From positions 1 to 64,000 of the forward strand of contig JARBJD010000353.1 of assembly GCA_033064195.1 (NCBI GenBank): a stretch of 64,000 bases of DNA, written 5' to 3'. The notes under the pieces are model-generated. The model was given only the letters and a program-made list of their open reading frames with translations. It was not told where the DNA came from and did not search any database. The position numbers and the translations under genes were made by a program. Below, one piece after another: positions 1-9,101 of the stretch (position 1 is the stretch's first letter; each line of letters starts with the position of its first letter). Origin of the DNA: Blattamonas nauphoetae. Taxonomy: Eukaryota > Preaxostyla > Oxymonadida.

Positions 1-122
1 AAACCAAAGAGTTGAGTACTACCCAAATCACATTGAAAGCGTTGCACAAAGATTTAGAATCTTGTAGAGACAAAACAGTAAAAAGAAAATTATGATATTG
101 TATTTTTTTTTTTTTCCAATAA

Positions 123-1786
123 ATGAGAAGTATCAGATCAAATCAATCCAAACCAACATCGACATTAATTGGGCAAATCGAAGTCCAATCATACTTGCCA
201 AAACAGTGGGATTCAGAGCCACACATTTATTCCATCCAAGAAGTGCATCCAACGAATCCACCTATGCCTTGCAGAATCGGAGATGAGATTGAAGTTCCAC
301 TGTGTTACGATGGTCATGATGTGACTGAGTTTGCGAAGAGTCATTTACGAATAGATCTAACGATCACTGTTCCGTATGAGCAACCGACGACAGACAGAAA
401 CTACTACCCTAACATGTATGCAATGTTCTACGGATATAAGTCATCATCAGATGCAATTCGAGATATGAGACTCGTCGACAGTAAAGGAAACATCATTGAC
501 AATACACTCCAGAATAATCATGTTCACGAATCATTTCTGTCCCACACTTTCAAGTCTTATGAAGAGAAAAACAACATGAAGCATTGCTACAGTCTTTTTG
601 AAAATGTTCAGAGAATGGATCCAAGTGTTTGTGGATGCTACTTTTCTCCAACTCCTAATACTGAAACAATGTTCCCAATTACAATTCCTCTGGTTATTCC
701 GTTTGTGAATTTACTTCCACTGAGTACTTTTGATCAGTATCCAAATTCCATCTTTGGCAATTTACGTTTGAGATTTCATTTGACAACTGATTCACTTGTG
801 TACTGTCCGATTCGAGTACCCACAGTCATTCGAAAAGGACTTGAACGATACGTGGAGAAAGATCCATTAGGAAAATATACTACGCACTATTACAAGATGG
901 AGAATTCACAAATGTGACTCAAGAATTCACACAAATCGGAAATCCAGTTTATCAATATTATACATATTCAGATCCAGATCCAAGTACTGGAATTGTGCAT
1001 ACTACAGTTAAATCAACCACTTCCACGGTTCTGAGTTCATCGGTGGACAAAGTCACTTCTATTTGCTACGGATATCAAATCACTGATGCAACGAAGCAAT
1101 CCCTCTTCAACACGTATTCAAAGACATTATACGTCTTGAAAGCAGAAAGAATTGACACACAATCATTTCAATCATCTGCAAATGCAATGGGAGTGAGATC
1201 AAATATCAGTATCAAACTCAACAATCTCATGAATCTTATGTGCTTATTCCCTGATAGACCAAATGAATGTACAGTCTTCAGAAATCCTCAATATGTTGGT
1301 CACTTCGAAATGCTAGGAAATAATTATCCCAATTTCCCAATGTCAACAAACTTACCAGAGTTCTATCAAATGATGATGGTGAACGGTGATTTCATTGGCT
1401 GTTCTGCAACACAAGAGTTTGAGAATTCCATTTGTGAACCTCGCAATTACGTCTATGGTGGAAAGGAGAGCAGGAAACTGAGACCATCAACAGATGCAAC
1501 TTCATTCACATTTATGGTTCCAACAGATCGAAGTGAAATTGCTGGTGGAGAAGAAGGCATATCGACAGCAGAATCAGTGAACATTGTCTTCAGAGGAACC
1601 CCAATCAAACAAGGCGAACCTGATCCATATTTCACATCAACTCCAGAAGGTCCTCCTCCGCCGATTCTAGCATTACATCAAGCATCATATTGGCTGTTCT
1701 GGATTGAGAATGGACAACCACGAGTGCGATATGTCATTGATCGCCGACTCCAAGAAGCATATGAAGAAGTGAAGAGAGGATACTAA
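123..1786 (+). pseudogene. Capsid-like region of the virus-like element
   Basis: About 550 codons of coding sequence rich in beta-prone stretches and in Asn, Thr, Tyr and Pro, for example IFGNLRLRFHLTTDS and SNISIKLNNLMNLM. This composition fits double-jelly-roll major capsid proteins of capsid-bearing elements, but I recognise no diagnostic motif, so the call rests on size, composition and the neighbouring S74 fibre gene. The region looks broken, about once. It runs toward the small ORF that follows 30 bp later on the same strand. It could instead be another structural protein of the same element. Confidence 0.35.
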
Positions 1787-1817
1787 ATTGAATATTTTAT
1801 TTTTGTAGAAATCACAA

Positions 1818-2228
1818 ATGGTCAAGCGTTACTTCTCAATTCAGAATTCTCACACTGCTCAACTCCCTCCTGATTTTACCAATTCAAGAAAACAAAAATA
1901 CATCTACTTTCTTGACTGCAAACTCATCCATGTGAAAGAAGAGATTCGTGATGCATCGACAGTCATTTCAAAAGATGTACCGCAGCACATAACAATCCAT
2001 GGTGATTGGATCCAGACTGATGCATTCAATGATTCATATGTTGCTTTCTGCAATGAACAGATTGCGAAGCGAAAGAAGTGGGAATTAACTACTCGACAAT
2101 CTATTGTGAAGATCTGGTTCAAAGACAGTTCTGGTGAGTCAATCGAGATGGAAACATCAGAGACAATCAATGGAAAAATAATAAAAGAGTATTATGAATT
2201 TCTGGTTGATCTCATGTTGGAATACTAA
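1818..2228 (+). CDS. Small protein of the virus-like element, unknown function
   Basis: A 136-residue frame that begins with an ATG 31 bp after the capsid-like region and overlaps the 3' end of the convergent fibre-like gene by about 17 bp. The C-terminal half (IVKIWFKDSSGESIEMETSE) looks beta-rich and could be a small jelly-roll or other virion protein, but I do not recognise the family. Its position between capsid-like and fibre-like genes is the only functional hint. Confidence 0.4.
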   Translation: MVKRYFSIQNSHTAQLPPDFTNSRKQKYIYFLDCKLIHVKEEIRDASTVISKDVPQHITIHGDWIQTDAFNDSYVAFCNEQIAKRKKWELTTRQSIVKIWFKDSSGESIEMETSETINGKIIKEYYEFLVDLMLEY

Positions 2229-3168
2229 TCAGTGTACTATATTTTTGGATCAGTTCATTGATGAGTGTCTGTTGTTGTCCAACAATAGAGCACAATTCCT
2301 GAATGGCTTTCACACAGAAGCAAGAGAGTTCTGCATAATCAACTTGAAGACAATCTGGATTGGAATCATTCACAACTTCAGGGAATATCTCTTGGATCTG
2401 TTGTGCAATCACACCAATGTGTTTCTTCTCACTTTCCTTCTTCAAGCATTCACATTTCTCTTTGCAATTCTTCAAGTGTTCTTCATCTGTCTCATTCTCT
2501 ATTTGCTTTGTGACTTTGCTGATCTTCGAGTCGAATGTGTTGAACGGATACTGCACAATTTCGACTTTATTCAATTGTTCAAGAACATTATGGTATGGAA
2601 TAATATTCCTTTTGACTCTTCTGTCTGAAAGCTGAGAAAAACTTCCAGTTGATGATATTGAAAACACTCCTGAACCAGTATCCTCATCGTAGTAATACAA
2701 TGCTGGTGTGTCACAGGGAGACCACATAATTATGCCATCACCATTGAACAGAATTCCAGATGTTTCTGCAATCGATTGCGAAATTGAAATACCAGACTTA
2801 AATGTTGAAGCCGGATATGTTCCAGGATACTTCGGAAGTGATCCCTCTGATATATTCCACTTCGCTCCATTCACATTGATCAATCCTCCAATTTCTGGTG
2901 TTGCAATACCAGCTTAACAAGTGATTGATCCATTTGTTGAAACGACGTTTTGGATTGATGATATTGCTGTCTTGTGTGCTTCAGTTGTCTTCTTTAGTGT
3001 GTCGACTTCTTCCTGATTCGTTTCTAATTCCGTCTGTAGTGAGTGAATGACTGCTGCATTCTCAGTGATCGTCGAAAGATTATGATCAATCATTTTCTCA
3101 ATCATTTGTGAATTGTATTTTTGTCGATTCATTTTTGTTTGCTCTTTAATTGAAATTAAAAAAGACAA
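2212..3168 (-). pseudogene. Fibre-like protein region with S74 intramolecular chaperone domain
   Basis: The minus strand encodes, in order, a heptad-like coiled coil of about 70 residues, a beta-rich stretch resembling phage tail-fibre or spike repeats (GILFNGDGIIMWSPCD), and a C-terminal domain with SQLSDRRVKRNI, KKHIGVIAQQIQEIFPEVV and LQVDYAEL. These are the classic signatures of the peptidase S74 chaperone of endosialidase domain (SDxRxKxNI, GxIAQE/Q, VDY). In known families this domain trimerises the fibre and then cleaves itself off. The region looks broken, about once. It converges with the capsid-side genes, so the element carries genes on both strands. Confidence 0.75.
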
Positions 3169-3211
3169 AAATAGCCGTTGAGTAGTTCCTGTTCATGTTC
3201 GTGTGAGTTTC

Positions 3212-3490
3212 CTATGGACACCCCGATACCCCTTTGGGGACGATCTATCTCAATCCTTCTCAATGACTGCTACGCTCTCACAGAGAATAGCGAATTCCTT
3301 GAAGGGATAAGTCTTGGGTGGGCATGATTTACGGTCAAACTCTCTGTCGAGAATCTGAAGCCAACATGAACCCCGGGGACAATCTTTCGATCATCCGTCT
3401 CCAATCCAACCTTCAATTCGTTCTACGCATCAGTCACGAGGGCACCATTTTGCCTGAGTATCTTGGAACGTTACGTCGAGGTCTCACACT
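3212..3490 (+). repeat. ~270-bp dispersed repeat, copy 1
   Basis: Shares long blocks with copies at 4126-4445 and 4513-4792: CGATACCCCTTTGGGGA, GCGAATTCCTTGAAGGG, GGGCATGATTTACGGTCA, AACCTTCAATTCGTTCTACG, CACGAGGGCACCATTT and the end TTACGTCGAGGT. This copy is 722 bp or more from the other two, with the small ORF at 3573-3920 between. Short translations exist in all copies but none is conserved as protein. It may be an element end, a non-autonomous element or an RNA gene family. Confidence 0.75.
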
Positions 3491-3572
3491 TGCACTAACT
3501 GGACCTACTCTTCATATGCAAAATAAAAAATTCAAATAAAAAAAATCAGCGTTAATTGTGTGAACACCCAAA

Positions 3573-3920
3573 TCATCCCAAATTCTTCTCTGAAAGAAAA
3601 GGAACCTGCTTGTACTCACCAACGAGCTCACAGTTGTACTTCCTCAGTTCATTCTCAACAAACGATTGAGTGTAGTGTCGACGTTGTGACATGTGTGGTC
3701 TGTTCCCTTGATTCCACAACTTTGGTTTTATCCTCCACTCAACACCTTCATGAACATAGATGACTGGGATATTATGTCTGACATACTCAGAGACAAGTTC
3801 ACAGTTCTCTTCTTTCATTGACTGAATCAAAGCTTGCTTGGCATCTGTTCGACGTTTTTCGCTCCCCTTTGGAGGGTTCGAAGTCTTTAGCGAGACATAT
3901 GTAGTATTCACTGTTGTCAT
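3573..3920 (-). CDS. Small hypothetical protein next to the virus-like element
   Basis: A 115-residue frame starting at an ATG. It contains two related blocks, NCELVSEYVRHNIPVIYVHEG and NCELVGEYKQ, and the segment VEWRIKPKLWNQGNRP. The pattern recalls small treble-clef or DNA-binding repeat modules found beside homing endonucleases and in large-virus genomes, but the zinc ligands are not clear and this is only a resemblance. It probably belongs to the virus-like element. Part of its 5' coding sequence (around 3850-3890) resembles a segment of the nearby repeat at 4155-4190. Confidence 0.35.
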   Translation of the reverse strand: MTTVNTTYVSLKTSNPPKGSEKRRTDAKQALIQSMKEENCELVSEYVRHNIPVIYVHEGVEWRIKPKLWNQGNRPHMSQRRHYTQSFVENELRKYNCELVGEYKQVPFLSEKNLG

Positions 3921-4057
3921 TTAATACAAATTAAAAAATCAAAAAAAGAAAAATGAAATGTGAAGTGAGGTGTTGGAACTTTTTATTTCTTGTTCCTTGT
4001 TGTGCCGGCATTCATCTTGCTTCTTCCTTTTTTGTTTCTTTCTACTTTGTTTCATTT

Positions 4058-4125
4058 TTTCATTCATTCATTCATTCAATTCATTCTTTCATTTTTCAAT
4101 CATTCATTCATTCATCATTCAATTT
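4058..4125. repeat. CATT/TTCA microsatellite
   Basis: Irregular tandem CATT/TTCA tetranucleotides between the small minus-strand ORF and repeat copy 2. A shorter tract of the same kind lies at about 4456-4502 before copy 3, so the simple repeat accompanies the larger one. No gene is visible. Confidence 0.8.
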
Positions 4126-4445
4126 TTCAAGTTTGTATGATTGTACCGTAGGACTCTCACCCTGTGAGGGTTCGAAGTCTCTAGCTGAGACAACCCGATA
4201 CTCCTTTGGGGATCATTCTATCGTGATCCTTCTCAATGACTACTGCTGGCGAATTCCTTGAAGGGGTAAGTCTTGGGTGGGCATGATTTACGGTCAAACT
4301 CTCTGTCGAGAATCTGAAGCCAACATGAACCCCGGGGCGGATTCCTAGAAATCCACCGTCTCCAATTCAACCTTCAATTCGTTCTACGCATTAGTCACGA
4401 GGGCACCATTTAGCCTGAGCATCAAGGGAAATTACGTCGAGGTAT
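4126..4445 (+). repeat. ~270-bp dispersed repeat, copy 2 (longest)
   Basis: Starts with CAAGTTTGTATGATTGTACC, shared with copy 3. It then carries about 38 bp (ACTCTCACCCTGTGAGGG followed by TTCGAAGTCTCTAGCT) absent from copy 3, where the following block joins directly. The central part is nearly identical to copy 1 and includes the hairpin-capable GGATCA...TGATCC. It ends in TTACGTCGAGGT like the others. Confidence 0.75.
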
Positions 4446-4512
4446 CATTTTTCAACTTGAAATTCAATCATTCAATCATTCAAGCCTTCATCGTTCATCA
4501 TTTCCTTTATCA

Positions 4513-4792
4513 AGTTTTTGTATGATTGTACCGTAGGACAACCCGATACTCCTTTGGGGATCACTCTATCATGATCCTACTCAATGACTTCTGCTGGCGA
4601 ATTCCTTGAAGGGCTAAGGTATTGGGGGGGCATGATTTACGGTCACATTCAAGTGATGCCCACAGTGAACCCCCGGGGACAGCCTCCCAGCTCGTCCCGC
4701 TCCAATCCAACCTTCAATTCGTTCTACGCATTAGCCACGAGGGCACCATTTTGCCTGAGTATCAAGGGAAATTACGTCGAGGTTTCATACTT
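4513..4792 (+). repeat. ~270-bp dispersed repeat, copy 3
   Basis: Same order of blocks as copies 1 and 2 and in direct orientation, with more changes in the middle (CATTCAAGTGATGCCCACAG replaces the copy 1/2 sequence). Copies 2 and 3 are separated by only about 65 bp rich in CATT/TTCA, so they look like a tandem pair. Confidence 0.7.
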
Positions 4793-4795
4793 CAA

Positions 4796-4990
4796 CTTTT
4801 TTGGAAATTTTGAATTTTTGAATTTTTTGAATTTTTGAATTTTTTGAATTTTTTGAATTTTTTGAATTTTTGAATTTTTTGAAATTTTCCTAAGTATTTT
4901 TTTTGAATTTTTTTTTGAATTTTTGAATTTTTTTTAAATTTTTGAAATTGTTTTGGTATTTTGAAACTTTTTCATTTTTTTTTTGAAATT
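4796..4990. repeat. AT-rich tract of TTTTTGAA units
   Basis: Repeated TTTTTGAA/TTTTTTGAA units of varying length that grade into longer T runs. It directly follows repeat copy 3 and precedes the tRNA-like element. Nothing coding is visible. Confidence 0.8.
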
Positions 4991-4992
4991 AA

Positions 4993-5073
4993 GATTGCCC
5001 CTCGCCTGAATCGAACCACCCCCTAGAAACGGGTGGACATGGAACATACCCACTGAGCTACTAGCTCCTGAAA
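4993..5073 (-). ncRNA. tRNA-like element (A and B boxes), likely tRNA-derived repeat
   Basis: On the minus strand an A-box match TAGCTCAGTGG (5050-5060) is followed 32 nt later by a B-box match GGTTCGATTCA (5007-5017), the spacing of a type 2 Pol III promoter. A strong hairpin, CCACCC...GGGTGG, lies where the anticodon arm would be. The acceptor ends do not pair and the T stem is poor, so I read it as a tRNA-derived repeat or dead tRNA, not a working tRNA gene. Confidence 0.4.
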
Positions 5074-5117
5074 ATGTTAGTTTCGACCTGTGCCTTATAC
5101 CTCGAATGTTCAGATCT

Positions 5118-5375
5118 GCTATATATTCCTTTTATCGTCTACCTATCTCCCCTCGTTAAAAAACATGGATTTATCACGGGAACGACTTTTTTACCCCCGT
5201 TAAAAAGCACGACTTTTTCTCGTCAGCGATTTTTTCAAAATATGTTAGATTTTCCTTTTTAACTTTTTACCCCCGATTAAAAGCATGACTTTTTCACGGG
5301 AGCGTTTTTGCTATATATTGAATTTATTGACAAAGTTTTCAAATTTTAAATCTGCTATAGTGTCTTTTTTCGGGT
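5118..5375. repeat. Degenerate ~45-bp repeats with CCCC-GTTAAAAA-ACTTTTTC core
   Basis: Three related copies (about 5147-5190, 5192-5236, 5269-5308) share C-rich starts, GTTAAAAA(G)CA, GACTTTTT and CACGGGAACG/AGCG. CTGCTATAT/TGCTATAT recurs at about 5118, 5309 and 5363. No protein frame is conserved among them. The block lies between the two tRNA-like elements. Confidence 0.5.
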
Positions 5376-5404
5376 ATAAAGTTTCTGATTTTTCGGGATA
5401 ATTT

Positions 5405-5700
5405 CAGGACCGGATAGTCTAGTGGTAATGGTGAGTGCACGCACTACTACTACTAAGCTGAAGGTCCTAGGTTCAATTCCTGGCGGAAGCATTTAATTTC
5501 ACATATCACTGCCCTTTGGCATGGTCTAGGCCCTTGGCAAGACCAACGTACGTCTCCGGAACTCAAACCGATAAAAATGAGTTCCGATGCCGGTCTAAAA
5601 GGGACCGATGAGAAGGGTCGCAACCTTCGGAACCTTGAAAAAATACACCAGCTTCCGCCAAAATCAAGGTTTTTGCATTTTTGAAAATTTTCGATTTTTT
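5405..5700 (+). ncRNA. Candidate Pol III RNA: tRNA-like head plus four-hairpin domain
   Basis: The head has A box TAGTCTAGTGG (5415-5425) and B box GGTTCAATTCC (5470-5480) with a good 5-bp T stem (CTAGG/CCTGG), resembling Asp/Glu/Gly-type tRNAs. The expected acceptor stem does not form. Instead TGGCGGAAGC (5481-5490) pairs perfectly with GCTTCCGCCA (5651-5660). Inside this 10-bp helix are four consecutive perfect hairpins: TGGTCT/AGACCA (5522-5545), a 9-bp stem CGGAACTCA/TGAGTTCCG (5557-5586), CGGTC/GACCG (5591-5607) and GAAGG/CCTTC (5612-5628). T runs follow from about 5671. Known alternatives are a tRNA-derived SINE with a structured body or a divergent SRP, RNase P/MRP or other RNA; I could match none of them. 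Confidence 0.5.
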
Positions 5701-5884
5701 TGCTTCAACTTGAAAGTATGAAGTAACTGAACTCTGGAAGAGAATATTTCTCTAAGATTGACAACTTTCTGAAATGAAAATGACTTTTACTTCAAGTATT
5801 TTCTGAATGGTCAATCGGCATGGAGAAAAAGCAATGGAAGTGGTGTCTTTGCCAACGTGGTTCTACTTTCGCCTTCTATACTAC

Positions 5885-6193
5885 TTTCACATAAACGTTT
5901 TTTGGTGAAACGAACATGTTGACAATAAAATGAGAAAAAATACTGGGTATTTAGGAAAATGGAAAAAAACCCATATTTTTCTCGACAAAAAATTCTTAGC
6001 AAAAAAATCGGTTTATTTTTTGAGCAGCTTTTGTCGAGATGTTTACGATCACAATGCATTTTATTTGAGTCAAAACGGATGGCTGGTTGTGGAGGAAGAT
6101 ATGTGGATTTCTGGCTTTCAGAGTATTTTGAGGTTTTCTCCCGACACAGGCGTTTCGGCGCGGAACCAAATTTTATTTTTCTTAGTTTGACCA
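5885..6193. repeat. Left arm of long inverted repeat
   Basis: Matches the reverse complement of 10571-10900. Shared blocks include GAAACGAACAT, CTTTTGTCGAGAT, AATGCATTTTATTTGA, GGCTGGTTGTGGAG, GTATTTTGAGGTTTTCTC and the inner end CTTAGTTTGACCA. By eye identity is roughly 60-70 percent with small indels. Confidence 0.75.
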
Positions 6194-6199
6194 ATCTAT

Positions 6200-6790
6200 A
6201 TTTATCAATCCCAATGTTACGGATTTTTAAAAATGTACGGATTAAAAACACTACTATTAACACACTAGGCGACCCACGGTCTCCTTCGAATCTCAGAACA
6301 CATCTCAAGTCACAGAGACTAGTTGATGCATGGAACGTTGCTAAACATAATCTCTCGAATTCAATGTTTGAACATCTCGTCCGTCATATCGATATTTGTT
6401 CCTTTCCTTCTCAAAACTGTTCCAAAGATGCTTCACGACACCACTATCGTTCGCTCATCCAGACGCTGGACGACTTCTTCACCAAATCCCATGTGGAAAC
6501 AATCAAACAGACTGGAATATTTTCTGTGATGGTAGATGCGGGGGTTGATTCGAGTGGGACAAAATTATGCTCTGTTCTCATTCGATACATCTTCAACAAC
6601 AAAATTTGGACTATCCATTGTGGACTGTCTGATCTCATATGTTCAACAACTGGACTCGCACAATACACCGAATTAACAAAAATTGTGGCAGAGTTTGGGT
6701 TGGGCATGCAAAATTGTGAAAGGATTTGCACTGATGGGGATCGGAGCCTCACAGGGATTCAGGTAGGCCTACATTCATCGTCACGTGCGT
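6200..6790 (+). pseudogene. hAT-like transposase, N-terminal part (element 1)
   Basis: Residues about 80-275 of a 302-residue frame read like the catalytic start of hAT transposases of the ZBED/FAM200 type. GIFSVMVDAGVDSSGTKLCS carries the first acidic residue (MVDAG). RYIFNNKIWTIHCGL follows, and NCERICTDGDRSLTGIQ carries the second acidic residue (CTDG). Upstream, NVAKHNLSNSMFEHLVRHI fits the pre-catalytic helix region. The frame runs out after about 6800, where the sequence changes to that surrounding the inserted Tc1 copy. The remainder is found at about 7990-9090. Confidence 0.7.
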
Positions 6791-6965
6791 TCGTGGATGA
6801 ACGAGGACAGTATCCTCTTTCATTTTACACCATTTCTCAATCTTTGTCCTTGTTTACCACCTTCTAATCTTCGAAAAAGAGGAAAAAGCGATTGGGAGAG
6901 AGTGAGGTGAAAAAAAGGAGATTGTGGGTTCATCTGCTTTGCCCACTATGCCTTCCGCGATCTCA

Positions 6966-7775
6966 TTAATGCGTCCATGATCCGTTGTTTGCAAGAACTT
7001 CATCCATCCTCTTCGCCATCGACAAGATTGATGCTTGAATACAATTTAGAAGCTCTTCGTTCCAGATGCTTCGGATGGCAGTTTTTAACTCGTTGGCGGT
7101 ATGGAGTTCTCGTTTGTTCAATTTTGCCTTCATATTCCCCCAGACATTCTCGATCGGTGACAAGTCTGGACTTTGTGGAGGCCACGTCCTGGTTGAGAAT
7201 GGCTGTTGTGAGATCCATCCCTGAATCAACTTGGATGCGTGCTTCCGATCATTTTCTTGTTGAAAGATGAAAGGCCGCTCACAAAGCTGAATACCGTGAT
7301 CATGGACGCATGTTTTCACCATTTGATGATATTGTTTCTGCTCCAGCTTGCCCTTGATGAAAACAAGATTGCCAGCGCCACCCCAGCCGACACCACCCCA
7401 GACCATGACATGAATCGAATGCTTGACGGTATGCAAGACACACTTTGGATTGAATTCTTCTCCCTTTCTTCTCCAAACCAAAATTTTCCCTTTTGGTTCT
7501 CTCAGACATACCATCGCCTCATCGGTCCACAGCACCCTCTTACAATCGATCTCTGCAAGAATCACTGCGTCTTCACGTGCTGTTGTGCATCGTGTGTACG
7601 TCCTTTGAGTTTGTCTTTTATGTCTTGGATTGTTCAACCAAGCCTTTAGGAAGCTCCTGATCGTGCTTTCAGATCTGTGAATCTGCCGAGCAACTGCTGC
7701 GACCGATTTCCCTGCCCTTCTTTTCAGAAGGATCTCTTTTCGGACGCTTGGACTGAGTTTCCATCGTTTCCGCAT
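6966..7775 (-). pseudogene. Tc1/mariner (DD34E-type) transposase, internally deleted
   Basis: A 269-residue open frame. The N terminus is a helix-turn-helix (SPSVRKEILLKRRAGKSVAA...RSESTIRSFLK). The catalytic region has VLWTDEA (first Asp), FIFQQENDRKHAS and WPPQSPDLSPIENVW, with 34 residues between the second and third acidic positions as in Tc1. Family members usually read QQDND, so the second catalytic Asp is Glu here. About 60-70 residues are missing between the HTH region and the catalytic domain (usual length about 340). It lies antisense inside the hAT element 1 copy and so inserted later. Terminal repeats were not found by eye. Confidence 0.85.
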
Positions 7776-7989
7776 CTAAAAAAGTGGTTCGGAGAATGGA
7801 AGGGGCAATGGAAACCTTTTTTGGGAGCTTTCGAGGAACCATTCAGTTCATTTCTGCACGACTTTTTGCTAGTGTTTCGATTCGTTCCTTTTCAACTACA
7901 GATCTATTCTTCGACGTTTTTATTCGTTTCTGACACTAATTCTTCTCTCACATTCAGTTTATTCGATCCCATTTCACTTCAAAACTTCT

Positions 7990-9097
7990 CATTAGTTGTG
8001 AATTTGGTTTCTGAACGGTTTGGGTCAGATCAAGTGCACCGTTTTCCAGGAAAGAATGGCTCAACAATTCTGGATCTCGGAAGGAGGCGATTCATGAACA
8101 ACAGATATTACCATCACTCCCAACAAAAACAATCTCACAACCAAACGAAACACGATGGAGAAGAAAGAATCGTTGTTGTCATGACGCTGAAAGGAATTAC
8201 GATGCGATCAAGGCTATTGTTTCGAAGGATGAATTTCATTGTGACACCCAATTCGTGAATCGAATATGTGATCCTTTCTTTCGACATAAACTATTGGCAC
8301 TGACGTCTCTTCTTCAAATCTTCTCAAAACTGACTACGAAACTCCAAAATCATTCCATAACTGTCCCACAAATGATCCAGGCTCATGAAATCGCCGTCAA
8401 TGCAATTCACGTCATCAATTGCACTCAATTCTTTGATCATCTTCCGCAGGAGGACTCGACGACTCTTCGGTTGGAATTCGAGGTGATGCGGGAGATTATG
8501 GAAAATGAATGACGAAGTCGATTGGAGATTCCAACAATTCTGAAGGAGTTCTCCATTTTTGATCCGATGTTCTCCACTCCGATTCAACCATTGAATTTCG
8601 GCATGGATTCCTTGACAACTCTCCACACTTTTTTTTCCAGTCAATTCCAGAGTATACCGTTGGAAATCCTCCAAGCGGAATGGGAACTCTTCCGAGGAGA
8701 TCTCACATCACCAATGTTGGAGCATCGCAATTTCACAGATATATTAGCAAGACTGGTGAGAACAATCGTGATCACAACGGTTCCTGTTGAGGCAAGTTTC
8801 AGCCTCATCAGGTGGATGAAAACTGTGCAGCGATCACGTCTTCTAACTTCTCATCTTGCTCAAGAACTTAGAGTTAAATACAACAGTGAAGAGCATCATT
8901 CTCCGTCTGACTTCACGAACTTGGCGACAACGTGGATTCGTCGCCACTACATAACCCAAACAGTAACTAGAACAAAACAGTCATTGGAGGACGCTCACTC
9001 TGACAGTGACTCTTCATTTTTAGTCTCATCTCACCCATTTCTCCAGATTCTTCTATTTGAATTCCTCTTGACATCAATATGCACAATGTCTCTGTGA
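7990..9097 (+). pseudogene. hAT-like transposase, C-terminal part (element 1)
   Basis: The frame at 8255-8512 (LLALTSLLQIFSKLTTKLQN...) matches the mid-region of hAT transposases. After an in-frame TGA near 8510 the same frame continues as 8522-9097 with the hAT dimerisation domain: ILARLVRTIVITTVPVEASF followed by SLIRWMKTVQRSRLLTSHLA. This fits the usual PVSNAxxERSFSxLKRIKTxLRxxM pattern. It continues the piece at 6200-6790 across the Tc1 insertion. 7800-8250 gives only broken frames. Confidence 0.65.
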
Positions 9098-9101
9098 AAT
9101 A

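Larger units (their letters stand above)
1..3920. mobile_element. Virus-like element, right part (Polinton-like or other capsid-bearing element)
   Basis: Four gene regions lie close together here and none looks like host genes: a capsid-like region, a small ORF, a fibre-like gene with an S74 chaperone domain on the opposite strand, and a small minus-strand ORF. Unlike the host genes they show no obvious short introns. The left end lies outside the window and the right end merges into a repeat field. It looks broken, with about two breaks in the part seen, yet the frames are long and coherent, so I infer a fairly young fossil. The family assignment rests on gene content (S74 fibre next to jelly-roll-like proteins) and is inference; no polymerase, integrase or packaging ATPase is in view. 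Confidence 0.5.

Noticed and set aside
3212-4792. Short proteins encoded in the ~270-bp repeats
   Set aside because: Each copy is open in a different frame and the peptides do not agree, so the conservation is at DNA or RNA level.
5481-5660. Circularly permuted tRNA, with CGGAAGC upstream and GCTTCCG downstream
   Set aside because: A permuted gene would need a D arm and anticodon arm directly after GCTTCCG at 5651-5657, but CCAAAATCAAGG follows. The A box lies upstream of the B box in normal order.
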